64,000 nucleotides of DNA from UBA4466 sp963925035 (GTDB taxonomy: Bacteria > Bacteroidota > Bacteroidia > Flavobacteriales_D > Crocinitomicaceae): the NCBI GenBank assembly GCA_963925035.1, contig CAWUSK010000004.1:1-64000 (forward strand), read 5' to 3'. Of this stretch, positions 45,131-53,930 are shown piece by piece; within the stretch, counting starts at the first letter, position 1; each line of letters opens with the position of its first letter. The notes under the pieces were generated by a model. It saw only the letters and a program-made list of their open reading frames with translations, had not been told where the DNA came from and ran no database searches. The position numbers were made by a program, and so were the translations under genes.

Positions 45131-45586
45131 TTATTTAGCGTTATCCAGTCCTCCTCCTTCCAATACATCCCACGTGTGATCAGCGAGTAATCGAACAGTC
45201 GCTAGAAAATCAAAAGATTTCTTAGATCTTCCCCACTGATTTGGTGCAATGAGCGAAAGTAGATATGTGCTATCTTCTTTTTTGTATAAGTGATAAATGT
45301 GATTGATCAACGGTTCGAAGCGCATTTCAGCTTGGTAAATCATTTCTGAAATGTCTTTTCTGTTGTTCAATTTCTTCGCTTGTTCTGCCAATAATTGCAT
45401 CTGCTGATAGATTTGATCTAACTGCATATCCGTTTGGAATTCCATCGCCGATAAAGCACGACCTTTTATCTTTCCTTTGTCTTCTGGTTTAACTAAAGCA
45501 CTACCCGCATGATGCGGATACTCCAAAGAACTTGGGTTCTCAGTTATTTTATCGGGATCTATAGGATTTATAAACTCATCATTCAT
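45131..45586 (-). CDS. DUF2452 protein
   Basis: The 151-residue cytoplasmic protein matches the DUF2452 pattern: N-P-S-S-L-E-Y-P-H-H-A-G-S-A near 17-30, A-M-E-F-Q-T-D-M-Q-L-D-Q-I near 47-59, and S-L-I-A-P-N-Q-W-G near 109-117. Family members resemble GTP-binding-like proteins of unknown role in Bacteroidetes. It is the first gene of a pair with the AI-2E-type permease. Confidence 0.85.
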   Translation of the reverse strand: MNDEFINPIDPDKITENPSSLEYPHHAGSALVKPEDKGKIKGRALSAMEFQTDMQLDQIYQQMQLLAEQAKKLNNRKDISEMIYQAEMRFEPLINHIYHLYKKEDSTYLLSLIAPNQWGRSKKSFDFLATVRLLADHTWDVLEGGGLDNAK

Positions 45587-45609
45587 GGCTCAAAGGTACA
45601 ATAAAGCAC

Positions 45610-45640
45610 AAAAAAAAGGAAGCAACTTGCTTCCTTTTAG
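45610..45640 (-). terminator. Terminator of efp
   Basis: On the minus strand AAAAGGAAGCAAGTTGCTTCCTTTT forms a hairpin followed by an uninterrupted T run, 20-odd bases after the efp stop codon. Confidence 0.85.
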
Positions 45641-45658
45641 TTAAAATATGTTAGGATG

Positions 45659-46222
45659 TTATTTTACGCGTTCAACGTAAACACCAGTTCTTGTATCTAC
45701 TTTAATTACTTCACCATTGTCAATAAACAAAGGAACACGCACTTCTGCTCCAGTTGCAATTGTCGCAGGCTTCATTGAGTTTGTTGCAGTATCTCCTTTT
45801 ACGCCAGGTTCGGTATATGTTACTTCAGATATAATATACATTGGTAGTTCAAGTACAATAGGCATTTCTTCTTCAGCGTGGAAAAGGATGTTACAAATCA
45901 TTCCTTCCTCTAAAAACAAAGGCTTATCAACCATAGAAGCTGGAATGTTCACTTGTTCAAATGTCTCATTGTTCATAAAAACATAAGAATCTCCCTCTTT
46001 ATATAAATATTGATATTCTCTATTTTCAATTCGGACTATTTCAATTTTGTGTCCAGCAGAAAATGTAAAATCCAATACTTTTCCAGACTCAATTTGGCGC
46101 ATTTTCGTACGTACAAATGCAGGTCCTTTCCCAGGTTTTACGTGTTGAAACTCAATTATTTGAGCTAATTTTCCGTTGTGATTGATACACAATCCGTTTT
46201 TTATATCTGATGTATTTGCCAT
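45659..46222 (-). CDS. efp: Elongation factor P
   Basis: The 187-residue three-domain protein relieves ribosome stalling at polyproline. The tip loop is H-V-K-P-G-K-G-P-A-F with lysine at 32, matching the modified position of lysine-type EF-P. The domain boundaries I-E-I-V-R-I near 68-73 and V-Y-V-E-R-V at the end are typical. Whether K32 is modified cannot be seen; no epmA/epmB or arginine rhamnosyltransferase (earP) is nearby. Confidence 0.96.
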   Translation of the reverse strand: MANTSDIKNGLCINHNGKLAQIIEFQHVKPGKGPAFVRTKMRQIESGKVLDFTFSAGHKIEIVRIENREYQYLYKEGDSYVFMNNETFEQVNIPASMVDKPLFLEEGMICNILFHAEEEMPIVLELPMYIISEVTYTEPGVKGDTATNSMKPATIATGAEVRVPLFIDNGEVIKVDTRTGVYVERVK

Positions 46223-46306
46223 GTCAATTTTTGTTGTGGACGCTAATATAATAATTTTTTAAGTCTACGTCGTTGGCGATTGGTGAATAATAGTGATATT
46301 TGGACT

Positions 46307-47167
46307 ATGACATGGAAAGAGTTTTTTGAATACGAGATATTTAAGTTCGGTAAGTTTGAACTTCTGACAGGTAATTTATTGATTGCCTGTGCAATTATTG
46401 TCGGAACAGTTTTGGGCTTAATGTTTCTAAAACGTGTTATTCTGAGACCTCGAATTTTCAAGGATAAAATTGACGATAAAAGCAGAATGTCAATATACCT
46501 GCTGACCAAGTACTTTGTATGGATTGTTAGTACAATTTTTGTTCTACAGGCAATTGGATTTCAAATTACTGCAATCTTAATTGGTTCTTCTGCCTTGTTA
46601 ATTGGTTTGGGACTTGGACTTCAAAATATTTTCAAAGACTTAGTTTCTGGCTTATTTTTGCTTTTTGAAGGGACAATGAAAGTTGGAGATATCATTGAGG
46701 CTGATGGGGTAATTGGTAGGGTAGTCGATATCAATTTGAGATCGTCTGAATTAGTAACACGAGAAGATGTAAAGATAATTATTCCAAATTCTAGATTTAT
46801 AACTGATCAAGTCGTGAATTGGTCACACGATGAGGAAAATATCCGATTTGAAATCAATGTTGGCTTGGCTTATGGAACTGACGTAGAAAAGGCTATTTCA
46901 CTTTTGCAAGAAGTGTTGAACGAAAATAAAGACGTTATGAAAAAGCCACAAAGTTTTGTGCGTTTCACAAATTTCGGAGACTCTTCACTTGATTTTGAAT
47001 TGATTTTTTGGTCCTCTGAAATGTTCACGATTAATACTATTAAGTCGGATTTAAGACGTCAGGTTTATAAGAAACTGAACGATAACAAAATGGTAATTCC
47101 TTTCCCACAAAGAGACGTTCATATTAAAGGACTTGAAAATCTATCAATGACTGCGAGAAAGGATTAA
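46307..47167 (+). CDS. MscS-family mechanosensitive channel
   Basis: The ~286-residue protein has three N-terminal membrane helices. The pore helix has the small-residue pattern I-G-L-G-L-G-L-Q-N-I-F-K-D-L-V-S-G, then the beta domain (G-D-I-I-E-A-D-G-V-I-G-R-V) and a C-terminal alpha/beta domain. MscS releases solutes on hypo-osmotic shock. In-frame TTG (46280) and GTG (46283) codons lie upstream, but the ATG at 46307 (M-T-W-K-E-F-F) leaves room for the divergent efp promoter and is preferred. Its 3' end overlaps the FkbM gene by four bases. Confidence 0.85.
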   Translation: MTWKEFFEYEIFKFGKFELLTGNLLIACAIIVGTVLGLMFLKRVILRPRIFKDKIDDKSRMSIYLLTKYFVWIVSTIFVLQAIGFQITAILIGSSALLIGLGLGLQNIFKDLVSGLFLLFEGTMKVGDIIEADGVIGRVVDINLRSSELVTREDVKIIIPNSRFITDQVVNWSHDEENIRFEINVGLAYGTDVEKAISLLQEVLNENKDVMKKPQSFVRFTNFGDSSLDFELIFWSSEMFTINTIKSDLRRQVYKKLNDNKMVIPFPQRDVHIKGLENLSMTARKD

Positions 47168-47946
47168 AACTTTCCTTTGGCTTTCATTTTTTCTTCAAAT
47201 GAAGTTGCTTTTGAACTGTGAACGAATAAGAAATCTCCTTGTTCGATTTGATAGCCAGTGTTTTCCTTCACGATTTTAAAATTGGCAATTCCATATTGGA
47301 TATAACCTAGTTCAACGAAATAAGCAATCATTTCTTTCTCATTTTCTGGACCAATTTCAATTTGAGCGATAGGCAACTGTTTTTCAATTACTGATTTGAA
47401 TTCTTTAAATACAACAACTTCATACCCTTCAATATCACACTTGATGTAATCGATTTTATCCAACGCACCAAGTAATTTGCTGCCTTTCAATAAGGCAACG
47501 TCGTGCGTTTTATGTGCTTGTTTTTCTTCTTCAGACGATGCAATATGAGGCAATCCAGTGCGAATCATTCCGTTCGACTCAGGCATAACCATTGTTATTA
47601 TACCTTCTTCATTTCCCAACGCGCAATTGTGAATCGTTACGTTTGATTTACTTCCAATGAAGTAGTTAAGCACCTCAAAAAACGGTTTTATCGGCTCGAT
47701 TGAAACGAGTTTTCCTTTAGATGCAAGTCGTGAAAATGTTTTAGAAAAATAACCCAAATTTGCACCAATATCAACCACCGTATCTGTTGGCTCTATAATG
47801 TCTTTTACCATGTAGTGGAACTTAAATCGCTCGTCTTTTTTCAGTAAACCAAGCGAGTACAAAAAATAAAAACCACGGTGTAGTGTTTTTAAATACGCTT
47901 TTTGACTCAAGATTTTAAAAAGTACCTTTTTGGCGAAAACAATCAT
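47164..47946 (-). CDS. FkbM-family SAM-dependent methyltransferase
   Basis: The 260-residue protein has motif I D-T-V-V-D-I-G-A-N-L-G-Y near 54-65, S-I-E-P-I near 83-87, and D-Y-I-K-C-D-I-E-G-Y-E near 163-173. FkbM-type enzymes O-methylate polyketides, sugars and lipids. There are no glycan or polyketide genes around it, so the acceptor is unknown. It converges with the MscS gene. Confidence 0.85.
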   Translation of the reverse strand: MIVFAKKVLFKILSQKAYLKTLHRGFYFLYSLGLLKKDERFKFHYMVKDIIEPTDTVVDIGANLGYFSKTFSRLASKGKLVSIEPIKPFFEVLNYFIGSKSNVTIHNCALGNEEGIITMVMPESNGMIRTGLPHIASSEEEKQAHKTHDVALLKGSKLLGALDKIDYIKCDIEGYEVVVFKEFKSVIEKQLPIAQIEIGPENEKEMIAYFVELGYIQYGIANFKIVKENTGYQIEQGDFLFVHSSKATSFEEKMKAKGKF

Positions 47947-48291
47947 AGATGCATTGACTTATGAGGCGAATTTAATGTTTTTGTGTGAAAAATTATTGAA
48001 TGTTTAGAATTAATTCTCTATCTTCGATTTATGACTCGTACCAATACGATTGGTTTACAGTCAACTTCGCAAGAAGGACCCATGTGGACAATTTGAAGCT
48101 TAAAATTTTACCTTAAGGAAAGACTCAGAGATACGATGGCGGGCCGCACTATTTTCGAATAGACAAGATTTATCTAACAGTGGATTACAGAACATTTCAG
48201 CAATCCTAAACGTGTTACCTGAAGCTTCAGTTAACCCACCACATGGGTTTTTTTAAATATAGTCTTAACTTAGGCCTTCAAAATCTATTTT
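47947..48291. other. 345-base gene-free region with one orphan terminator-like hairpin
   Basis: The region lies between divergently transcribed genes. A 36-codon protein-like stretch on the plus strand (Y-Q-Y-D-W-F-T-V-N-F-A-R-R-T-H-V-D-N, ending near 48115) has no start codon. At 48233-48254 AACCCA-CCACA-TGGGTT is followed by eight T, which is a good plus-strand terminator, yet no plus-strand gene ends before it. It may terminate an unannotated small RNA, be an attenuator for the propeller-amidohydrolase gene 37 bases later, or be the relic of a lost gene. Confidence 0.45.
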
Positions 48292-51200
48292 ATGTTGAAG
48301 TCGCTAAGTATACTTTCTTTTTTTATTCTTCTAATTTCTGGATCTTTCGCTCAAGACGAAAAAAAATGGGATGTCGCAAATCCTCCAGGTGAATGGGATT
48401 ACGAAGAACTCAAGTTTACCACGGACGAAGGAACATGGATGAATTTGGATGTCAGCCCTGATGGTAAAAGCATCGTCTTCGATATGCTCGGAGATATTTA
48501 TAGTATTCCAATGGCAGGCGGGAAAGCGACACCATTGAGAATAGGAATTCCTTTTGAAGTTCAACCGAGATTTAGTCCAGACGGTAAGCAAATTTCATTT
48601 ACAAGTGACGCCGGTGGTGCAGATAATATTTGGGTGATGAATGCAGACGGTTCCGAACCAAAACAAATCACCAAAGAAGACTTTAGATTATTGAACAATG
48701 CTGTTTGGACGGCCGATGGGAACTACTTCATTGCGCGTAAACATTTCACATCAGGTCGCTCTCTTGGGGCTGGTGAAATGTGGATGTACCACAAAACTGG
48801 TGGAAGTGGAATGCAACTGACAGAGCGCAAAAATGATCAACAAGATGTAAACGAACCTTGTATTTCTGCAGATGGTAAATATTTATATTATTCTGAGGAC
48901 ATGTATCCAGGCGGATATTTTCAGTACAATAAAGATCCAAACAAACAAATTTATGTCATTCAACGCTATGAGTTTGCTACAGGAGAAATAACTACGATTA
49001 CCGGCGGACCAGGCGGAGCAGCGCGCCCTCAGATTTCCCCAGATGGTCAGAAATTAGCTTTTGTAAAGCGTGTAAGAACAAAAACGGTTCTGTTTATTCA
49101 CGATTTAAAAACCGGACAGGAGTATCCATTATACGAGAGCCTAAATAAAGACCAACAAGAAGCTTGGGCTGTATTTGGTGTTTACCCAAATTTCGATTGG
49201 TCGAACAATGAGAACATCGTTTTTTGGTCAGGTGGAAAAATTAATACAATTAACGTCGCTTCATTGAAAGTGACAGAAATTCCTTTTTCTGCTGACGTTG
49301 AGGTGAAAATTGCAAAGGCATTAGAATTCGAAAATGATGCATCTCCAGAGGAATTTACAACACGCGTAATTCGTCATTTGGTAACATCTCCAGATGAAAA
49401 AACCGTTGTTTTTAATGCTGTTGGTTATTTATGGAAAAAGTTACTTCCGAATGGTGTACCAGCTCGATTGACGAAAGGAGCGGACTTTGAATTTGAACCG
49501 AGTTTTTCTCCAGATGGAGCAACAATCATCTACGTTTCCTGGAATGACATCGAATTGGGAGCATTGAACAAAATTTCAATTGCAGGAGGGAATCCAACAA
49601 AATTAACATCTGAAAAAGGAATTTATAGAACCCCAAGTTACTCTTCCGATGGTACTAAAATCGTTTATATTAAAGAAGGTGGAAATGATGACCAAGGATT
49701 TACTTACACGAAATCTCCAGGTATTTATTACATGAATGCATCTGGAGGTAAATCTACCTTCATCGGTGATTTTGGAGAATTTCCAATTTTCAACGAAAAA
49801 GGAAATAGAATCTTATTTCAAACTGGCGGTTCTTATTTTGGATCCTTAACGAAGGAATTAAAAAGTGTTGATTTGAATGGAAAAGATGAATTGACTCACA
49901 TTAAATCGAAGTATGCAAACAGATTAGTACCAAGTCCTGATAACAAATGGGTAGCGTTTTCGTTGCTACATAAAGTATACCTTGCTCCAATTCCACCAAC
50001 AGGACAAACATTAGACATTGATAACAATACAAGTGCAGTTCCGGTTAGTCAATTGGCCAGAGATGCTGGAATCAATATGCATTGGTCGAAAAACAGCGAT
50101 AAAATTCATTGGACGTTAGGGGAAGAATATTACACAAACAAAATTGAAGACCGTTTCACGTTTCTACCAAATTCACCAGACTCTATTCCAGCAATGGATT
50201 CAGTAGGAGTGAAAATTAATTTAGTTACCAAAACCGATAAACCATCTGGAGTAATTGCTTTGAAAGGGGCTAGAATTATTACAATGGAAGGGGATAAAGT
50301 GATTGAAAATGGAACAATTATTATCAAAGAAAATAGAATTGAATCCATCGGAGCAACGGAAGAAATTGCGATTCCTTCTGGGGCAAAAGTGTACGATCTA
50401 TCTGGAAAAACGATTATGCCGGGAATGGTTGATGCACATGCACATATTGGAGCGTTTAGATACGGTTTGTCGACGCAAAAGCATTGGCCATTTTACGCTA
50501 ATCTTGCATTCGGAGTCACAACAGCGCACGATCCATCAGCACATACGGAAACGGTTTTTGCACTTTCAGAATTGATCAAAAGCGGGGAGATGGTCGGTCC
50601 AAGATTATTCTCTACTGGATTTATACTATACGGTGCAGATGGAGATTTCAAGGCCGTCGTAAACAATATTGACGACGCGCGTTCTGCCATCCGAAGAACA
50701 AAAGCATTCGGGGCGCTTTCAGTAAAGAGTTACAACCAACCACGACGTGAGCAAAGACAACAAATCATTCAGGCGGCAAAAGAGGAAGGAATTTTTGTTG
50801 TTCCGGAAGGAGGCTCAACGTTCTTTACTAACATGTCAATGATTGCAGACGGACATACGGGAATTGAACATAATATTCCTACAGCACCTGTTTATAAAGA
50901 CATTACTACATTTTGGGGAGCAAGTCATACTGGTTATACACCAACACTGATTGTAAATTATGGTGGATTGAATGCCGAATATTACTGGTACCAAAACACA
51001 AATGTATGGGAAAACGAAAAGTTGTTGAAGTTCCATCCAAGGTCAATAATTGATTCTCGTTCGAGACATAGAACAATGGCGCCCCAAGAAGAATACGAGA
51101 ACGGGCATATCCTTGTTTCGAAATCTGTTAAGCAATTGGCAGATGCTGGTGTTAAAGTGAATTTAGGAGCTCACGGGCAATTGCAAGGATTAGGTGCACA

Positions 51201-51567
51201 TTGGGAATTGTGGAGTTTGCAACAAGGTGGAATGACGAATATGGAGGCACTGCGAGCTGCAACATTGAACGGAGCTGATTACATTGGGATGAGCAAAGAT
51301 ATTGGTTCCTTGGAAAAAGGGAAATTAGCTGACCTTGTGATCATGAATAAAAACCCATTGGATGATATTCAAAACTCGAACACAATTATTTACACAATGA
51401 TGAATGGAAGATTGTACGACACTGAAACGATGAATGAATTAGGAAATGAACCCAGCGAACGAACTCCGTTCTTCTGGGAGAACAATAATTACAATCAAGC
51501 ATTTCCTTGGCACGAAGAATCCAATAGTTTTATGCATCAGGAATGTGGATGTAGAGCTAGGCATTAA
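48292..51567 (+). CDS. Secreted TolB-like propeller plus amidohydrolase fusion protein
   Basis: The 1091-residue protein has a signal peptide (to about residue 20, S-G-S-F-A). A beta-propeller of PD40/TolB-type repeats follows (recurring S-P-D-G-K-x-I-x-F, about 45-620), then a metal-dependent amidohydrolase domain (about 655-1060) with M-V-D-A-H-A-H-I-G near 716-724 as the first metal site and L-A-D-L-V-I-M near 1031-1037 closing the barrel. Such proteins are thought to hydrolyse peptides or cyclic amides in the periplasm. The tail ends E-C-G-C-R-A-R-H, with no T9SS sorting domain. Confidence 0.85.
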   Translation: MLKSLSILSFFILLISGSFAQDEKKWDVANPPGEWDYEELKFTTDEGTWMNLDVSPDGKSIVFDMLGDIYSIPMAGGKATPLRIGIPFEVQPRFSPDGKQISFTSDAGGADNIWVMNADGSEPKQITKEDFRLLNNAVWTADGNYFIARKHFTSGRSLGAGEMWMYHKTGGSGMQLTERKNDQQDVNEPCISADGKYLYYSEDMYPGGYFQYNKDPNKQIYVIQRYEFATGEITTITGGPGGAARPQISPDGQKLAFVKRVRTKTVLFIHDLKTGQEYPLYESLNKDQQEAWAVFGVYPNFDWSNNENIVFWSGGKINTINVASLKVTEIPFSADVEVKIAKALEFENDASPEEFTTRVIRHLVTSPDEKTVVFNAVGYLWKKLLPNGVPARLTKGADFEFEPSFSPDGATIIYVSWNDIELGALNKISIAGGNPTKLTSEKGIYRTPSYSSDGTKIVYIKEGGNDDQGFTYTKSPGIYYMNASGGKSTFIGDFGEFPIFNEKGNRILFQTGGSYFGSLTKELKSVDLNGKDELTHIKSKYANRLVPSPDNKWVAFSLLHKVYLAPIPPTGQTLDIDNNTSAVPVSQLARDAGINMHWSKNSDKIHWTLGEEYYTNKIEDRFTFLPNSPDSIPAMDSVGVKINLVTKTDKPSGVIALKGARIITMEGDKVIENGTIIIKENRIESIGATEEIAIPSGAKVYDLSGKTIMPGMVDAHAHIGAFRYGLSTQKHWPFYANLAFGVTTAHDPSAHTETVFALSELIKSGEMVGPRLFSTGFILYGADGDFKAVVNNIDDARSAIRRTKAFGALSVKSYNQPRREQRQQIIQAAKEEGIFVVPEGGSTFFTNMSMIADGHTGIEHNIPTAPVYKDITTFWGASHTGYTPTLIVNYGGLNAEYYWYQNTNVWENEKLLKFHPRSIIDSRSRHRTMAPQEEYENGHILVSKSVKQLADAGVKVNLGAHGQLQGLGAHWELWSLQQGGMTNMEALRAATLNGADYIGMSKDIGSLEKGKLADLVIMNKNPLDDIQNSNTIIYTMMNGRLYDTETMNELGNEPSERTPFFWENNNYNQAFPWHEESNSFMHQECGCRARH

Positions 51568-51758
51568 TAAATAAGAAATCGCTTCGTTTCATCGAAATGA
51601 ACGTCTTTTATTGAGAGGATTGGTTGATGTACCAGCATAAGGTGACCTTATTTTAGCGTGCTAATTTATTGAATAGTTTTAATCGTACCGCTAATTACCC
51701 TTAATTGGAACTACCATTGGAATAAAAATGATACACAGAAATAGAAAAGGGTGGACAT

Positions 51759-51863
51759 TTAATAATTGGCAGTATCAATATTATAAACACCTTCATTTTC
51801 TAAAACCGCGAAAGCATTGGTTGAGCATCTTTTTGTGCTAAAAGCTATTGCTCTTATTTTTTA
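51759..51863 (-). pseudogene. Possible C-terminal gene fragment
   Basis: Thirty-four open codons on the minus strand (A-I-A-F-S-T-K-R-C-S-T-N-A-F-A-V-L-E-N-E ... D-T-A-N-Y) end at TAA with no start codon and a stop just upstream. A 38-codon plus-strand frame (M-I-H-R-N-R-K-G-W-T) overlaps it, so which strand was coding is unsure. The gap 51568-51977 otherwise contains only the operator array at its end. Confidence 0.25.
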
Positions 51864-51895
51864 GAAATGACTTTCCAAAAAGGTTGGCCAATAAA

Positions 51896-51970
51896 TTGTT
51901 TAATAAAAAATCATAATTATTAAACAATTTACAAACATTTGTTTAACTTTATAGTTGAATAATTAAACAG
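51896..51970 (+). promoter_or_regulatory. Two tandem operator pairs TTGTTTAA-N16-TTAAACA(A/G) with promoter
   Basis: Four half-sites are regularly arranged: TTGTTTAA at 51896-51903, TTAAACAA at 51920-51927, TTGTTTAA at 51939-51946 and TTAAACAG at 51963-51970. Each inverted pair is separated by exactly 16 bases, and the two pairs are 43 bases apart, about four helical turns. The first pair is flanked by further complementarity, making a 14-base perfect inverted repeat (51893-51906 with 51917-51930). A -7-like TAACTTTA (51944-51951) lies inside the second pair, so a bound protein would block transcription of the PTPS-folE operon that starts at 51978. The regulator is not in the window; a MerR/LitR-type factor is a guess from the operon content. 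Confidence 0.6.
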
Positions 51971-51977
51971 AATTAAT

Positions 51978-52385
51978 TTGAAAACGGCAATCATTCGTAA
52001 AGAGCACTTTAACTCAGCGCATCGACTTAACAATCCAAATTGGTCGGAGGAAATGAATAAGGAGGTATTCGGGAAGTGCAATAATCCTAATTTTCACGGG
52101 CACAATTACGATCTGGAAGTGAAAGTTGTTGGTGAAGTTGATTCAGAGACAGGATACGTGATGGATGTAAAAATTCTAAAGGATTTAATTAAGAAAAATG
52201 TTTTGGATAAATACGATCACAAAAACCTCAATTTGGATGTAGATGATTTTAAATCAGTTAATCCAACAGCTGAAAATATTGCACGTGTTGTGTACGATAA
52301 TATACTAAATGACCTTCCTGAAGGTCTTGAATTAACAATTAGAATTTATGAAACTGAACGGAATTTCGCTGAATATCCAGCATGA
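51978..52385 (+). CDS. 6-pyruvoyl-tetrahydropterin synthase/QueD-family enzyme
   Basis: The 135-residue T-fold enzyme has zinc ligands H15 (S-A-H-R-L) and H40/H42 (F-H-G-H-N-Y), an active-site cysteine C34 in G-K-C-N-N-P, the D-H-K-N-L-N block, P-T-A-E-N-I, and the final E-T-E-R-N-F-A-E-Y carrying the pterin-anchoring glutamate. It acts on dihydroneopterin triphosphate, the product of FolE, which is encoded next. The tetrahydropterin branch is favoured over queuosine because no queC/queE is present. Start is TTG at 51978, 8 bases after the last operator half-site. Confidence 0.85.
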   Translation: MKTAIIRKEHFNSAHRLNNPNWSEEMNKEVFGKCNNPNFHGHNYDLEVKVVGEVDSETGYVMDVKILKDLIKKNVLDKYDHKNLNLDVDDFKSVNPTAENIARVVYDNILNDLPEGLELTIRIYETERNFAEYPA

Positions 52386-53064
52386 AGATACAGAAATACG
52401 GCATCAAGATTATATTGAATTGATTGATCCACATGAATTCGGTGATCAACATGTCATGACGAGCATTGATACTCCAATGCGGAAGGGAGCATTTGATCTT
52501 TCTGACGAACAGAAAAAACGAGAAATAGAAAAGCATTTCCGAGCTATCATGTATACACTCGGATTAGATCTTACGGACGACTCTTTGAAAGGAACTCCAG
52601 CCAGAGTTGCTAAAATGTACGTAGAAGAAATCTTCTCGGGACTCAATCCTGAAAATGAGCCAAAAATTGCGCTTTTTGACAACAAGTATGCTTACAATGA
52701 AATGCTTGTTGAGAAGAATATTACCCTTTATTCTAGTTGTGAACATCATTTCGTTCCGATTATTGGGAAAGCCCACATTGCATACATTTCGAGCGGTAAA
52801 GTGATTGGTCTTTCAAAACTGAATCGTATTGCTCAATTTTACGCGAAGCGCCCGCAGGTCCAGGAGCGACTTACCGTTCAAATTGGAAAACACCTTCAGC
52901 GGATTTTAGAAACGGACAGTGTTGCAGTAATAATGGATGCGGAGCATTTGTGCGTGTCCTCGAGAGGTATTCAAGATGTGAATTCATCAACCGTGAGTTC
53001 ATTTTACGGTGGAGAATTTGAAAATAAATCAAAGAAAGAAGAATTGTTTAATTACTTGAGATGA
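52348..53064 (+). CDS. folE: GTP cyclohydrolase I
   Basis: The 238-residue FolE converts GTP to dihydroneopterin triphosphate. Zinc ligands C131 and H134 sit in S-S-C-E-H-H-F-V-P, with C202 in E-H-L-C-V-S-S-R-G. The substrate segments G-T-P-A-R-V-A near 82-88 and G-L-S-K-L-N-R-I near 154-161 are intact. An N-terminal extension of ~50 residues precedes the core. The ATG at 52348 overlaps the PTPS gene by 38 bases, an unusually long overlap, but no later ATG lies before the conserved core except one at about residue 37. Confidence 0.9.
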   Translation: MKLNGISLNIQHEDTEIRHQDYIELIDPHEFGDQHVMTSIDTPMRKGAFDLSDEQKKREIEKHFRAIMYTLGLDLTDDSLKGTPARVAKMYVEEIFSGLNPENEPKIALFDNKYAYNEMLVEKNITLYSSCEHHFVPIIGKAHIAYISSGKVIGLSKLNRIAQFYAKRPQVQERLTVQIGKHLQRILETDSVAVIMDAEHLCVSSRGIQDVNSSTVSSFYGGEFENKSKKEELFNYLR

Positions 53065-53759
53065 GAAATTATTTAATCATTGGTGGATCATCAGGAATTG
53101 GCGCTTCGATTGTCGCTAAACTGTCCGAAAGTAGCGACGACAAAGTACTTGCGACGTATTTCAGCAATGCTGCTCAAAATAGCGATAATGTTCAATTTTT
53201 CCATTACAATGCGATGATTGATAACTTAGCGGATTACGATATTCCTGATGAAATTCATGGATTTGTTTATTGTCCCGGAGCGATTATGCTAAAACCGTTT
53301 AAGCGGTTGACAGAACAAGGCGTAATCGATGATTTTAAATTGCAAGTTATCGGCGCCATGAATACAATTCAAGCAATTTTGCCCAACTTGACAGCGGCGA
53401 AGAATGCTTCTGTTGTATTATTTTCAACTGTTGCAGTGCAACAAGGCTTCAACTTTCATTCTCAAGTAGCAATGTCAAAAGGAGCTATCGAAGGTTTAAC
53501 AAAGTCGCTTGCTGCGGAGTTTGCTCCAGCGATTCGAGTAAACTGCATTGCACCATCTTTAACAGACACGCCACTAGCAGAGCAATTACTGAGTTCCGAG
53601 GAAAAACGAAAAGCCAATGCTGATCGACATCCGATGAAACAAATCGGAACGGCAGATGACAGCGCTGAACTAGCTGTGTTTCTGCTTAGTGAGAAATCTA
53701 AATGGATGACGGGACAAATTATTCATATTGACGGCGGAATGTCGTCAATAAAAATGTAA
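53061..53759 (+). CDS. SDR-fold protein lacking the catalytic tyrosine
   Basis: The 232-residue Rossmann protein has G-G-S-S-G-I-G at 8-14, V-L-F-S-T-V-A with S122, and the helix around K140 (A-M-S-K-G-A-I-E-G-L). The residue four positions before the lysine, tyrosine in classical SDRs, is valine (V136). The C-terminal I-A-P-S-L-T-D-T-P-L and D-G-G motifs are normal. It may be a pterin or other reductase with altered chemistry, or a non-catalytic binding protein. It overlaps folE by four bases (ATGA). Confidence 0.8.
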   Translation: MRNYLIIGGSSGIGASIVAKLSESSDDKVLATYFSNAAQNSDNVQFFHYNAMIDNLADYDIPDEIHGFVYCPGAIMLKPFKRLTEQGVIDDFKLQVIGAMNTIQAILPNLTAAKNASVVLFSTVAVQQGFNFHSQVAMSKGAIEGLTKSLAAEFAPAIRVNCIAPSLTDTPLAEQLLSSEEKRKANADRHPMKQIGTADDSAELAVFLLSEKSKWMTGQIIHIDGGMSSIKM

Positions 53760-53762
53760 ATT

Positions 53763-53930
53763 ATGTTTAAACTCTTTAAGAAAAAAACGGAACTCGAAAA
53801 GCTGAATTTACTCTATGCTAAATTGATGAAAGAAGCATATGAACTTTCTTCGATAGACCGAAAAGCGAGTGACAAAAAAGTCGCAGAAGCCCAAGTTATT
53901 GCAGATCGAATTCAAGAAATAGTAGGCTAA
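53763..53930 (+). CDS. Lacal_2735-type small protein
   Basis: ATG at 53763 opens 55 codons: M-F-K-L-F-K-K-K-T-E-L-E-K-L, a helical middle with Y-A-K-L-M-K-E-A-Y-E-L-S and S-I-D-R-K-A-S-D-K-K, and the end I-A-D-R-I-Q-E-I-V-G. The layout (F-x-L-F-K-K-K, then K-L-x-x-x-Y-x-K-L-x-K-E-A-x-x-L-S, then R-K-x-S-D) fits the Lacal_2735 family of ~55-60-residue Bacteroidetes proteins of unknown role. It starts three bases after the SDR gene and its TAA overlaps the next ATG by one base, which supports translation. Confidence 0.75.
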   Translation: MFKLFKKKTELEKLNLLYAKLMKEAYELSSIDRKASDKKVAEAQVIADRIQEIVG

